DNA from: an uncultured Christensenellaceae bacterium | Lineage (GTDB): Bacteria; Bacillota; Clostridia; Christensenellales; Christensenellaceae | Length of the DNA: 64,000 nucleotides | Assembly: GCA_910588425.1 (NCBI GenBank) | Contig: CAJUPM010000001.1 | Location: 172,151 to 236,150 of the forward strand | Direction of reading: 5' to 3' | Shown: in pieces, positions 40,910-49,557 of the stretch | Numbering within the stretch: position 1 is the stretch's first letter | Layout of the letters: each line of letters opens with the position of its first letter | Position numbers and translations under genes: made by a program | Notes under the pieces: model-generated | The model's input: the letters and a program-made list of their open reading frames with translations, nothing else | The model's database searches: none | What the model was told of the DNA's origin: nothing

Positions 40910-41716
40910 ATGTCAGTTATTTCTATGAAACAGCTACTCGAAGCAGGCGTGCACTTTGGCCACCAGACCAGAAGATGGAACCCCAAGATGAAGAAATATA
41001 TCTTCACCGAGCGCAACGGGATTTACATCATCGATCTGCAGAAAACCGTAAAGAAAGCCGAAGAAGCCTATATGTTCGTCCGCGAAATCGCAGAAGCCGG
41101 CAAGCCGATTCTGTTCGTCGGCACGAAGAAACAGGCGCAGGAATCCGTGGAATTTGAGGCAAAGCGCTGCGGGCAGTATTATGTTGTCAACCGTTGGCTG
41201 GGCGGTATGCTCACCAACTTCAAAACGATCAAAACCAGAATCAACCGCCTGGAAGAGATTGAGCGCCTGGAAGAGACGGGCGAGATCAACCTGCATCCTA
41301 AGAAGGAAATTCTCGGCATGATGCACGAGAAGGAGAAGCTCGAGGCGAACCTGGGCGGCATCCGCAACCTTTCCGAGATGCCGGGCGCGCTGTTCATCGT
41401 CGATCCGAGAAAAGAGCACATCGCTGTTGCAGAAGCCCGCGCACTGGGTATTCCGATTGTGGCTATCGTCGATACCAATTGCGACCCGGACGAGATTGAT
41501 TACCCCATCCCGGGCAACGACGACGCTATCCGCGCCGTGAAGCTGATTGTCTCCAAGATGGCAGACGCTGTTCTGGAAGGCCGTCAGGGCGAGCAGATGG
41601 AAGACGTTGAGGCTCCGCAGGCTGAGATGAGCGAAGAGGAGCAGGAAGCTGCTGCCATCGAAGAGATCGCAGAGGAAGTTGCGGCTGAAGTGCAGGCTGC
41701 GGCAGAGCAGGAATAA
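40910..41716 (+). CDS. rpsB: 30S ribosomal protein S2
   Basis: 268 residues. Conserved start MSVISMKQLLEAGVHFGHQT, then RRWNPKMKKYIFTERNGIYI, the NRWLGGMLTNFKTI core and the LGIPIVAIVDTNCDPDEIDY signature. The C-terminal ~45 residues are an extra acidic Glu/Ala tail (EEEQEAAAIEEIAEEVAAEV) beyond the usual ~230. The ATG at 40910 follows AAGGAGGACAG. tsf begins 15 bases after the stop. Confidence 0.97.
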   Translation: MSVISMKQLLEAGVHFGHQTRRWNPKMKKYIFTERNGIYIIDLQKTVKKAEEAYMFVREIAEAGKPILFVGTKKQAQESVEFEAKRCGQYYVVNRWLGGMLTNFKTIKTRINRLEEIERLEETGEINLHPKKEILGMMHEKEKLEANLGGIRNLSEMPGALFIVDPRKEHIAVAEARALGIPIVAIVDTNCDPDEIDYPIPGNDDAIRAVKLIVSKMADAVLEGRQGEQMEDVEAPQAEMSEEEQEAAAIEEIAEEVAAEVQAAAEQE

Positions 41717-41731
41717 GTAAGGAGGAATACC

Positions 41732-42385
41732 ATGGGTATTACTGCAAGTGAGGTAAAAGAGCTGCGCGAGAAGACTGGCGCAGGCATGATGGATTGCAAG
41801 AAAGTGCTGACCGAGGCAAATGGCGATATGGAGAAGGCGATTGAGCTGCTGCGCGAAAAGGGCCTGGCGGCTGCCGTCAAGAAATCCAGCCGCATCGCAG
41901 CGGAAGGCGTTGTTGATTCCTATATTCATATGGGCGGCAAAATCGGCGTTTTGCTGGAAGTAAACTGCGAGACCGATTTCGTCGCCAAGACGGACGAATT
42001 CAAGGCGCTGGTCAAGGATATTGCGATGCAGATCGCTGCCGCAAACCCCAAGTATCTGCGCAAAGAGGACGTGGACACCGCAGAGCTGGATAAGGAGAAG
42101 GAGATTCTCCGCGTGCAGGCACTCAACGAGGGCAAGCCGGAGAAGATCGTCGATAAGATGGTCGAGGGCAGAATTCAGAAATATTTTAAGGAAGTCTGCC
42201 TGCTGGAGCAGCCGTTCGTTAAGGATCCCGATAAATCCGTTCAGGATCTTGTAACCGAGAAGATCGCCAAGATCGGCGAGAACATTTCGGTTCGCCGTTT
42301 CGTCCGCTATGAGATGGGCGAGGGTCTCGAGAAGAGACAGGATAATTTCGTAGAAGAAGTTATGGCTCAGACGGGAAATAAGTAA
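41732..42385 (+). CDS. tsf: Elongation factor Ts
   Basis: 217-residue guanine-nucleotide exchange factor for EF-Tu. N-terminal UBA-like domain VKELREKTGAGMMDCKKVL, the core contact TDFVAKTDEF and a C-terminal RFVRYEMGEGLEKRQDNF segment. Length fits the short bacterial form with one core subdomain. Ribosome site AAGGAGG. The gene is followed by a terminator that precedes pyrH. Confidence 0.96.
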   Translation: MGITASEVKELREKTGAGMMDCKKVLTEANGDMEKAIELLREKGLAAAVKKSSRIAAEGVVDSYIHMGGKIGVLLEVNCETDFVAKTDEFKALVKDIAMQIAAANPKYLRKEDVDTAELDKEKEILRVQALNEGKPEKIVDKMVEGRIQKYFKEVCLLEQPFVKDPDKSVQDLVTEKIAKIGENISVRRFVRYEMGEGLEKRQDNFVEEVMAQTGNK

Positions 42386-42392
42386 AAAAACC

Positions 42393-42427
42393 AAGAAGAG
42401 AACACGGCTTCGTGTTCTCTTTTTTTA
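42393..42427 (+). terminator. Terminator between tsf and pyrH
   Basis: AGAGAACACG-GCTT-CGTGTTCTCTTTTTTT. The pyrH ribosome site lies only 5-10 bases beyond, so it may be a partial terminator that lowers expression of the downstream genes. Confidence 0.88.
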
Positions 42428-42444
42428 TAGGAGGAAGAGAGCAG

Positions 42445-43146
42445 ATGGAGGCAAAGTACAAAAGAGTCATTCTGAAGATCAGCGGAGAGGCGCTTTCCAG
42501 CCCGGGAGAGAATATCGATTTTGATATTGTGGGCATCGTCGCCAAGCAGGTAGCGGAAATTTCGGATATGGGCGTGGAAGTCTGCATTATTGTGGGCGGG
42601 GGCAATATCTGGCGCGGCCGCCAGGGCAAGCACATGGACAGAGTTACGGCGGATCACATGGGCATGCTGGCGACGGTCATCAACTCGCTGGCCATTCAGG
42701 ATGCGCTGGAGGCGATGGGCAAGCAGGTGCGCCTGCAGACGGCCATTGAGATGATCAAGATCGCAGAGCCGTTTATCCGCAGAAAGGCCGTTCGGCATTT
42801 GGAGAAGGGCAGAATCGTCATCTTTGCCTGCGGCACGGGCAATCCCTATTTCACGACTGATACGGCCACGGCACTGCGCGCGGCGGAGATGGAAGCGGAT
42901 CTCATCCTGCTGGCCAAAAACGTGGACGGCGTTTACGACAGCGACCCCAAAAAGAACCCGGATGCCAAGAAGTTTGACGAGATTTCCTATCTGGAAGTCA
43001 TCTCCCGCGGGCTTCAGGCCATGGATACCACGGCTGTTACCCTCTGCATGGAAAACAACATCCCCATTCTGGCATTTGGCCTCAGCGAAAAAGAGAGCAT
43101 CAAGCGCGCAGTTTTGGGCGAAAAGATGGGCACACTAATCCGGTAG
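42445..43146 (+). CDS. pyrH: UMP kinase
   Basis: 233-residue amino-acid-kinase-family enzyme converting UMP to UDP. Conserved motifs: RVILKISGEAL (phosphate binding), VCIIVGGGNIWRGR, ADHMGMLATVINSLAIQDAL, and GTGNPYFTTDTATALRAAE, the UMP-binding part; VDGVYDSDPKKNPDAK near the ATP site. ATG at 42445 behind GGAGGAAGAGAG; the frame upstream to 42412 runs through the terminator and was rejected. Confidence 0.97.
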   Translation: MEAKYKRVILKISGEALSSPGENIDFDIVGIVAKQVAEISDMGVEVCIIVGGGNIWRGRQGKHMDRVTADHMGMLATVINSLAIQDALEAMGKQVRLQTAIEMIKIAEPFIRRKAVRHLEKGRIVIFACGTGNPYFTTDTATALRAAEMEADLILLAKNVDGVYDSDPKKNPDAKKFDEISYLEVISRGLQAMDTTAVTLCMENNIPILAFGLSEKESIKRAVLGEKMGTLIR

Positions 43147-43157
43147 AGAAAAAAGGA

Positions 43158-43186
43158 TTGTCAAAAGCCGGGGCATCAAGTAAAAT
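43158..43186 (+). promoter_or_regulatory. Sigma-A promoter for frr-uppS-cdsA
   Basis: TTGTCA, 17-base spacer, TAAAAT, located just after pyrH and 38 bases before the frr start. Confidence 0.78.
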
Positions 43187-43223
43187 AAGGCTAAGCAAGC
43201 ATAGATAGCAAGGAGGAAAAGAC

Positions 43224-43784
43224 ATGGCAAATCATGAAGCGATTGATAAGGCGCAGGGCAGGATGGAAAAGACGATTGAGGCGCTGAAGAATGAATTTGT
43301 CAGCATCCGCGCAGGCCGGGCGAATGCGCAGCTTTTGAACAGAATTTCAGTCGATTATTATGGCACGCCCACGCCCATTCCCCAGGTTGGCAACGTGGCG
43401 ACGCCGGAGCCGCGCATGCTCACCATTTCCCTTTGGGACAACAGCATGATGAAGGAAGTGGAGAAGGCGATTATCGCATCGGATCTTGGCATTACGCCCA
43501 CGAACGACGGCAAGATCATCCGCCTGGTTTTCCCGGAGCCCACGGCCGAGCGCAGAAAAGAGCTGGTGAAAGTTGCGAAGAAAGTGGCGGAGGAATATAA
43601 GCAGATTGTCCGCGCGCACAGAAGAGACGCCATCGAGGCGCTGCGCAAGGATAAGAAAGAGGGCAACCTAACGGAGGACGATCTCGCTTCGCTGGAAAAA
43701 GACGTTCAGGCTTTGACGGACAAATACGGCAAGAAGGTTGACGAGCTTTTGAAGGAAAAAGAAAGCGAAATCATGGAGATTTAG
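43224..43784 (+). CDS. frr: Ribosome recycling factor
   Basis: 186 residues, full-length match: KTIEALKNEFVSIRAGRANAQLL at the N-terminus, VDYYGTPTPIPQVGNV hinge region, PTAERRKELVKVAKKVAEE, and the C-terminal helix ending SEIMEI. It releases ribosomes after termination with EF-G. Ribosome site AAGGAGG; last four codons are followed by a small ORF. Confidence 0.97.
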   Translation: MANHEAIDKAQGRMEKTIEALKNEFVSIRAGRANAQLLNRISVDYYGTPTPIPQVGNVATPEPRMLTISLWDNSMMKEVEKAIIASDLGITPTNDGKIIRLVFPEPTAERRKELVKVAKKVAEEYKQIVRAHRRDAIEALRKDKKEGNLTEDDLASLEKDVQALTDKYGKKVDELLKEKESEIMEI

Positions 43785-43786
43785 TT

Positions 43787-43987
43787 TTGGAAGCATCCCT
43801 GGATTTGCTGGGTTTGCCGCTTGCCCAGGCGGAGAAAGTTATCTCTGGCCTAGGCAAGCGCGTCAAAACAGTGCAATATGAATCAAAACGAGGGCTGGAA
43901 GGCGCTGACGACTGGCGAGTGCTCCGCTGCCGCGAGCGGGATGGAGAAGTGGAACTGGTTGTCAGCGCATTTTTGACGCAGCTCTGA
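43787..43987 (+). CDS. Small uncharacterised protein between frr and uppS
   Basis: 66 residues starting at TTG (43787), nine bases behind GGAG at 43774-43777. The sequence (LDLLGLPLAQAEKVISGLGKRVKTVQYESKRGLEG...) has the AEKVISGLGK pattern seen in PASTA-type folds but is too short and divergent to assign. Neither signal peptide nor membrane segment. The location in an operon with frr upstream and uppS nine bases downstream, and good coding character, argue that it is real. Confidence 0.6.
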   Translation: MEASLDLLGLPLAQAEKVISGLGKRVKTVQYESKRGLEGADDWRVLRCRERDGEVELVVSAFLTQL

Positions 43988-43995
43988 GAAAGTTT

Positions 43996-44727
43996 ATGGT
44001 GAAACAAGAATTACTGGAGAAATATGGCCTATGCCGGGAGAGCATTCCCGGGCATGTCGCCATTATCATGGATGGAAACGGCAGATGGGCCAAGGCGCGG
44101 CATATGCCAAGGACATATGGGCACAAGAAGGGCGCCGAGCGCGTCAAGGAGATCGTGCGGCTGAGCTCGGATCTGGGTGTTGGCACGCTGACGCTCTACG
44201 CTTTTTCCACCGAGAACTGGAAGCGGCCCAGAGAGGAAGTTGGCCTGCTCATGGGGCTGATCATCGAATATCTGCGCAAAGAGCTTCGGGAGCTATGGGA
44301 GGAGAACGTCCGTTTTTACTCGATTGGCGATCGGGATGCGCTGCCGAGTGAGGTGCGGGCGGTGATCGAAGAATCCGAGGCCGAGACAAAAGAGAATACG
44401 GGGCTGAACCTGGTTGTCGCCATCAATTATGGCGGGCAGGATGAGCTGGTGCAGGCAGCAAAGCGGCTGGCAGAGGACTTCAAAGCCGGCAAAACCGAGC
44501 TGAATCAGCAGGCCTTTGAGGATAGATTTTATACAGCGGGGCTGCCGGCGGTGGATTACGTCATCCGCACCAGCGGCGAACTGCGCATGAGCAATTTCCT
44601 GCCCTATCAGGCGGCATATGCCGAGCTCTGCTTTACGCAGACGCTTTGGCCGGATTTTGATGCGGAACAGTATGTGCAGGCGCTGCGGGAATACGCCGGA
44701 AGAAACCGGCGGTTTGGAGGGATCTGA
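43996..44727 (+). CDS. uppS: Isoprenyl transferase (undecaprenyl diphosphate synthase)
   Basis: 243-residue cis-prenyltransferase that makes the lipid carrier for cell-wall synthesis. Signature VAIIMDGNGRWAKARHMPR with the catalytic Asp, TLYAFSTENWKRPREEVG, and the C-terminal RTSGELRMSNFLPYQAAYAE, equivalent to the RTSGExRLSNFLLWQ motif. The stop overlaps the cdsA start by one base. Confidence 0.96.
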   Translation: MVKQELLEKYGLCRESIPGHVAIIMDGNGRWAKARHMPRTYGHKKGAERVKEIVRLSSDLGVGTLTLYAFSTENWKRPREEVGLLMGLIIEYLRKELRELWEENVRFYSIGDRDALPSEVRAVIEESEAETKENTGLNLVVAINYGGQDELVQAAKRLAEDFKAGKTELNQQAFEDRFYTAGLPAVDYVIRTSGELRMSNFLPYQAAYAELCFTQTLWPDFDAEQYVQALREYAGRNRRFGGI

Positions 44728-45530
44728 TGTTTATTACAAGGACGATTGTCGGCCTTCTGGCGGCGGCGCTGCTGCTGGGCATCGTGCTGCTGCATGGCGC
44801 TTATATTCAGGCGGCAGTGGTGATCGCGGCGCTGATCATGGAATATGAGATGATCAAGACCATCAAAGCCAGCGGAAAGATTCAGCCGATTGCGCCGGTG
44901 TTATATGCCGTAACGCTGGCACTGCCCGTTTTGACCTACTTCTTTTCGGATATTGGCGCGGTTTATGCGCTGGTTGGCGGGCTATTGGCGCTCTTTATCT
45001 GCGGGATCACCTGCAAGCGCTACAACATGGAGAGCGTTTGTTACAGCGTATTTGCCATGTTTTACCCGCAGTTCCTCGCGCTTTTCCTCTATAAGATGGT
45101 GCTGGTTTCGGATGTGGCAAAAAGCCAGCTGATGATTTTTACGGCCTTTGCCGCGGCCATCTGCGAGGATACGCTGGCCTACTACACGGGCAGGCTGTTT
45201 GGCAAGCACAAGCTTTGCCCGGAGATTAGCCCGAAAAAGACCATTGAAGGCGCGGCGGGCGGTTTGATTGGCGGCATCATCGGGACGGTCGCTTTGGCGC
45301 TGATTTTGGGGCACCAGGGCATCGGCATTGGGTGGTATGTGCTGCTGGGGGCTGTCTTGGGCACGCTCTGCCAGTTTGGCGATTTGGCGGCTTCGCTCAT
45401 CAAGCGGCAGTTTGGCGCCAAGGATTTTGGCAACCTGCTTCCCGGGCACGGCGGGCTGATGGATCGGCTGGACAGCACGATTTTCATCCTGCCGGTGGTC
45501 TGGCTCTTCTTCTATCTGTTTGGGATGTAG
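44727..45530 (+). CDS. cdsA: Phosphatidate cytidylyltransferase
   Basis: 267-residue polytopic membrane enzyme making CDP-diacylglycerol, the precursor of anionic phospholipids. About eight membrane segments and the family signature near the C-terminus: SLIKRQFGAKDFGNLLPGHG, followed by GLMDRLDS. The start is immediate to the uppS stop (TGATG). A strong terminator follows, separating the next small ORF and dxr. Confidence 0.95.
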   Translation: MFITRTIVGLLAAALLLGIVLLHGAYIQAAVVIAALIMEYEMIKTIKASGKIQPIAPVLYAVTLALPVLTYFFSDIGAVYALVGGLLALFICGITCKRYNMESVCYSVFAMFYPQFLALFLYKMVLVSDVAKSQLMIFTAFAAAICEDTLAYYTGRLFGKHKLCPEISPKKTIEGAAGGLIGGIIGTVALALILGHQGIGIGWYVLLGAVLGTLCQFGDLAASLIKRQFGAKDFGNLLPGHGGLMDRLDSTIFILPVVWLFFYLFGM

Positions 45531-45545
45531 GAAGGAAGCGGCCCC

Positions 45546-45572
45546 AAAAGAGCGCTGGTCTGCGCTCTTTTT
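45546..45572 (+). terminator. Rho-independent terminator after cdsA
   Basis: AAAGAGCGC-TGGTCT-GCGCTCTTTTT. Confidence 0.9.
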
Positions 45573-45665
45573 CATAACAGATAGAAAACGGGGAAATGAC
45601 AATAAAGACAGGCAGCGGGGCCGCGGTGATAGAGAGCGGGGAAGCCCGCATCCGCCATCGATTTG

Positions 45666-45959
45666 ATGATGACAGTGAAATATGAGACGGGATGCGGCAA
45701 AATCGCCCTGAATAAAGAGGCGTTTGTCCCGGAATTTTTCATCCTCAGCAGGCAGATTGCAGGGGAAGTTTTGGAGAAGTTTATCACCTATCGGACCTGG
45801 CTGGCAATCTGCGGAGATTTTTCCAGATATACCAGTGGGCCGCTCAGAGATTTCATCTATGAGAGCAACCGCGGGAAGGATATTTTCTTTGCAGAAGGCT
45901 GGGAGCAGGCGTTTCAGCGGCTGGGCGCAGAGCAGGCAGAACAGTTTGCCGGAAAATGA
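45666..45959 (+). CDS. Uncharacterised small protein upstream of dxr
   Basis: 97 residues from the ATG at 45666 (or 45669). The stretch NKEAFVPEFFILSRQIAGEVLEKF and TYRTWLAICGDFSRYTSGPLRDFIYES is protein-like and hydrophobic/aromatic in pattern, with no membrane segment. There is no good Shine-Dalgarno and no clear promoter after the cdsA terminator, so expression is uncertain; an in-frame stop at 45630 limits extension. It ends 23 bases before dxr on the same strand. I do not recognise it. Confidence 0.5.
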   Translation: MMTVKYETGCGKIALNKEAFVPEFFILSRQIAGEVLEKFITYRTWLAICGDFSRYTSGPLRDFIYESNRGKDIFFAEGWEQAFQRLGAEQAEQFAGK

Positions 45960-45982
45960 CACGATAGAATCGGAGAAAAAAC

Positions 45983-47134
45983 GTGAGACGAAAGAAGATT
46001 GCCGTATTAGGCGCGACGGGTTCGATTGGCACGAGCACTTTGGCCGTGCTGCGGGATTTGCAGGAAGAATATGAGGTTTATGCGCTTTCAGCGCACCGGA
46101 ACATGGCGCTTTTTGCGGAGCAGATTCGGGAGTTTGCGCCCAAAGCCGCCGCGGTTACGGATGAGCAGTGCGCCAAGGATTTCCGGGCAGAAGGGGTAGA
46201 GCTTTTTGCGGGAGAGAAGGGGTTGATTCAGATCTGCGATGGGGCGGATCTTGTGATCTTGGGTGTGGTTGGCGTGGCGGGGCTGCCGGTTTTTGAGCAT
46301 TGTTTGCGATCCGGCATTCCGGTGGCGCTGGCGACCAAGGAGGCGATGGTCTATGGCGGGCGGCTGGCCCGGGACCTGATGGAGCAGACGGGTACGCCTG
46401 TTTTGCCGCTGGACAGCGAGCTTTCGGCCATCTTCCAATGCCTGAAGGGCAACGAGATGTGCCCGCCCGAGGAGATTTTGCTCACGGCATCCGGCGGCCC
46501 TTTCCGGACCTGGCCGCTGGAGCGCATCCAGCAGGCGACGCTGGAGCAGGCGCTGAGACACCCCAACTGGAGCATGGGAGCGAAGATCACCATCGACAGC
46601 GCGACCATGGCCAACAAAGGGCTGGAGATCATGGAGACGCGCTGGATGTTCGACATTGCGCCTGAGAAGATCACGGTTGTGGTGCACCCGGAGAGCATCG
46701 TGCATTCGGCGGTGCGGTTTGCAGATAATTCGGTGATGGCGCAGCTGGGCGTTCCGGATATGAAGCTGCCCATTGCATATGCGCTGGGGCATCCGGGGCG
46801 GCGCAAAAACAGCGTGGAGAAGCTAGATTTTTTCCAGATCGGCGCGCTGCACTTTGAGCAGCCGGATCTGAAAAAATTCCCCTGCCTGGCGCTGGCCATG
46901 CAGGCAACCCGGGGAGACGGATCGGCGCAGATGATCTTCAATGCGTCAAACGATGTGGCCGTGGAGCTGTTCCGCACCGGGGCTATCACGTTTTGGCAGA
47001 TTTCCGAGGTCATCAGCCAGGCGATGGATCATTTCGCGGGCGTGCGCGCCAAAAGCTTTGACGAGATCTACGGCATCAACGAGCGCATCAAGGCGTATGT
47101 GCGCCAGCGGCATTTGCCGCAGGCGGGTAAATAA
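45983..47134 (+). CDS. dxr: 1-Deoxy-D-xylulose 5-phosphate reductoisomerase
   Basis: NADPH-dependent second enzyme of the MEP isoprenoid pathway. 383 residues: NADPH-binding AVLGATGSIGTSTLAVL at the N-terminus, the KEAMVYGG segment, metal site LPLDSELSAIFQCLKG and the catalytic-domain HPESIVHSAVRFADNSVMAQLGVPD (HPESIVHSAVRF shown here in part). Starts with GTG at 45983 behind GGAG. With ispG and rseP nearby it follows the usual Firmicutes order. Confidence 0.96.
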   Translation: MRRKKIAVLGATGSIGTSTLAVLRDLQEEYEVYALSAHRNMALFAEQIREFAPKAAAVTDEQCAKDFRAEGVELFAGEKGLIQICDGADLVILGVVGVAGLPVFEHCLRSGIPVALATKEAMVYGGRLARDLMEQTGTPVLPLDSELSAIFQCLKGNEMCPPEEILLTASGGPFRTWPLERIQQATLEQALRHPNWSMGAKITIDSATMANKGLEIMETRWMFDIAPEKITVVVHPESIVHSAVRFADNSVMAQLGVPDMKLPIAYALGHPGRRKNSVEKLDFFQIGALHFEQPDLKKFPCLALAMQATRGDGSAQMIFNASNDVAVELFRTGAITFWQISEVISQAMDHFAGVRAKSFDEIYGINERIKAYVRQRHLPQAGK

Positions 47135-47219
47135 TTTGTGAAACTTTGAAAAAAGCGACATGGCGGCGCGGCAAAAGGAGTATACTATACTCATCAACTT
47201 TGCGCGCAGGGAGGCTTAT

Positions 47220-48251
47220 TTGAATACAGTACTGGGAATTATAGGCGGGCTGTTGCTGCTCACATTTTTGGTCGTCGCCCATGAATTCGGGCATTTTAAA
47301 GCGGGCAGGGCCTGCGATATGCGGATAGAAGAATTTGCCGTGGGCTTTGGCCCCAAGCTGTTTTCCAAAGTGAAGGATGGCATTCGCTATTCCATCCGCG
47401 CATTGCCGCTGGGCGGGTTCGTCCAGTTTTACGGCGAGGATGCGCAGGAGGTTTTGGAAGAGCCCAGGGCGTTTAGCAACCGGCCCATCTGGCAGCGGTT
47501 TCTGACGCTGCTGGCGGGCCCGGCCATGAATATTTTGCTGGCGTTTCTGCTGACGGTGGGCGTGCTGGTGGGATACGGCGATTTTGTGCCCGTAGTGGCC
47601 AGCGTGCAGGAAGGGATGCCGGCGCAGCAGGCAGGCCTTAAGGAGGGCGACCGCATTGTCAGCGTGGATGGCAAGCGCATCGATTTCGCCATGGAGTTTG
47701 ATGGAATCGATCTGGCAAAGAGCGGCGAGAGCGTGAATCTCGGCGTGGAGCGGGATGGCCAGCGGATGGAATTCGAGATTCCGTTTGAGTATAACGAGGC
47801 GGAAGGCCGCAACATGATCGGCATCACCTATTCCTCGGATACGCGCCAGCGTTTTGGCTTTTTTGAGGCAATCGGGCTTTCCTTCAAATGGATGTATCTG
47901 ATTATCGCGCAGATGCTCTCTTTCCTTGGGAATCTGGTATTCCGCGGAAAGGGCGTCGAAGGGCTGGCCGGGCCAGTGGGCACGATTGGCATCGTCAGCC
48001 AGGCGGTGCGATCCGGGCCGGAAGTTTTCCTGCGCATTGCGACGCTGCTCTCGGTGAACCTGGGCATCATGAACCTGCTGCCCATCCCCGGGCTGGACGG
48101 CGGCCGGATTTTGCTGCTGGGCGTGGAAAAGCTGCGGGGCAAGCCGCTGCCGCAGAATAAGGAAGGGCTGATCAATCTCATCGGCATGGGGCTGATGTTT
48201 CTGCTGATGATTTTCCTGACTTACCAGGATATTGCCCGTCTGCTTTCCTGA
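47220..48251 (+). CDS. rseP: Site-2 protease RseP (M50)
   Basis: Intramembrane zinc protease of the RseP/RasP type that cleaves anti-sigma factors and remnant signal peptides. 343 residues with H21-E-F-G-H25 in the first helix, a single PDZ domain around residues 115-190 (GMPAQQAGLKEGDRIVSVDG), the third ligand in NLLPIPGLDGGR and the final membrane segment. Starts with TTG at 47220 directly after GGGAGG; the in-frame ATG at 47160 would add 20 polar residues before the membrane helix and lacks a ribosome site. Terminator follows. Confidence 0.94.
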   Translation: MNTVLGIIGGLLLLTFLVVAHEFGHFKAGRACDMRIEEFAVGFGPKLFSKVKDGIRYSIRALPLGGFVQFYGEDAQEVLEEPRAFSNRPIWQRFLTLLAGPAMNILLAFLLTVGVLVGYGDFVPVVASVQEGMPAQQAGLKEGDRIVSVDGKRIDFAMEFDGIDLAKSGESVNLGVERDGQRMEFEIPFEYNEAEGRNMIGITYSSDTRQRFGFFEAIGLSFKWMYLIIAQMLSFLGNLVFRGKGVEGLAGPVGTIGIVSQAVRSGPEVFLRIATLLSVNLGIMNLLPIPGLDGGRILLLGVEKLRGKPLPQNKEGLINLIGMGLMFLLMIFLTYQDIARLLS

Positions 48252-48276
48252 AATTTCAAAATATTTCTTTTTCGGC

Positions 48277-48304
48277 AAAAAAGCGCCTGGCAGGCGCTTT
48301 TTTT
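48277..48304 (+). terminator. Rho-independent terminator after rseP
   Basis: AAAAAAGCGCCT-GGC-AGGCGCTTTTTTT. Confidence 0.93.
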
Positions 48305-48338
48305 GATAGACGCGGGGAAGCGGGGCGCGAAAGAGGGG

Positions 48339-48367
48339 TTTTTGCCGCGCTCTTTTTATGCTACAAT
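48339..48367 (+). promoter_or_regulatory. Promoter upstream of ispG
   Basis: TTTTTG, 17-base spacer, TGCTACAAT (extended -10 TACAAT). The -35 is weak; the extended -10 and the position after a terminator support it. Confidence 0.6.
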
Positions 48368-48432
48368 AGAAAAAATTCATGCCATTCGGGCAAAACGCCG
48401 AAGCTGGGAAGCCGGCAAAAGGGGGAGAAGGT

Positions 48433-49464
48433 TTGAAGCGGGAAATTAAAATAGGAAGCCGCGCCATTGGCGGGCACAACCCCATTCTCATCCAATCGAT
48501 GACAAACACGGATACGGCAGATATTCCGGCGACGCTGGCGCAGATGGCCGCGCTGGAGGCGGCGGGCTGCGAGATTGTGCGCGTCGCTGCTTACGACATT
48601 GCGGCGGCAAAGGCCATTGCCCAGCTGAAAAAAGGGACAGCCATGCCCATCGTGGCGGACGTGCACTTCGATTATCAGATTGCCCTGGCGGCGATTGAGG
48701 CTGGGGCGGATAAGATCCGCATCAATCCGGGCAATATTGGCAGCGAGGAGAAGATACGCTGTGTGGCAGATGCGGCAAAGGAGCGGGGCATTCCCATCCG
48801 CGTTGGGGCGAACACCGGCTCTCTGGCAAAGGAGTACCGCGGAAAAAAACGCAGTGATGCGCTGGTGGAAAGCGCGCTGGAGAACGTCCGCATTCTGGAA
48901 AAATGCGGTTTTTATGAGATTGTCGTTGCGCTCAAGGCTTCGGATGTGCCTTCGACGGTTGCGGCATATGAGCGCATGGATGCGCTGGTGGACTACCCGC
49001 TGCATCTTGGCGTAACAGAGGCGGGAGGGCTGAACAGCTCCTGCATCAAATCGGCCATGGGCATTGGCGCGTTGCTCTTGCAGGGCATCGGCGATACGCT
49101 GCGCGTTTCGATTACAGGCGATCCCGTGCTGGAAGTGGGTGTGGCAAAAGATATTCTGCGCTTTGCCGGCAAACGCAGTTTTGGCCCGGAGATCATCTCC
49201 TGCCCGACCTGCGCACGCACCAAGGTTGGCCTGGAACGGCTGGTGCGGGAAGTGGAGCGGCTGGCAAAGCCCATTCAAAAACCGCTCAAAATTGCCGTGA
49301 TGGGATGCGTGGTCAACGGACCGGGAGAGGCAAGAGATGCGGACATTGGCATCGCCGGAGGGGAAGGCGAAGGGCTGATTTTCCTCAAAGGCAAGCCGGC
49401 GCTGAAGGTTTCAGAGGAGAAACTGTTGGGAGAATTTGAGCGGCTGCTGAATACATTGGTTTAA
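48433..49464 (+). CDS. ispG: 4-Hydroxy-3-methylbut-2-enyl diphosphate synthase (flavodoxin)
   Basis: Iron-sulfur enzyme of the MEP pathway (also gcpE). 343 residues: TIM-barrel domain opening with IGSRAIGGHNPILIQSMTNT, cluster-binding cysteines in SCPTCARTK and in the CVVNGPGEA segment near the C-terminus. Begins with TTG at 48433, preceded by GGGGGAG; the in-frame ATG 18 codons earlier (48379) has no ribosome site. polC begins 93 bases later. Confidence 0.95.
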   Translation: MKREIKIGSRAIGGHNPILIQSMTNTDTADIPATLAQMAALEAAGCEIVRVAAYDIAAAKAIAQLKKGTAMPIVADVHFDYQIALAAIEAGADKIRINPGNIGSEEKIRCVADAAKERGIPIRVGANTGSLAKEYRGKKRSDALVESALENVRILEKCGFYEIVVALKASDVPSTVAAYERMDALVDYPLHLGVTEAGGLNSSCIKSAMGIGALLLQGIGDTLRVSITGDPVLEVGVAKDILRFAGKRSFGPEIISCPTCARTKVGLERLVREVERLAKPIQKPLKIAVMGCVVNGPGEARDADIGIAGGEGEGLIFLKGKPALKVSEEKLLGEFERLLNTLV

Positions 49465-49557
49465 AAGAAACTGGCGGGCTATGAGACAGCAAGCAGGAAT
49501 AGGGGCGCGTAAATCCAGATGCGCGGCTTGGTATGCAGGCGAAGCGGAGAGCGGGAA

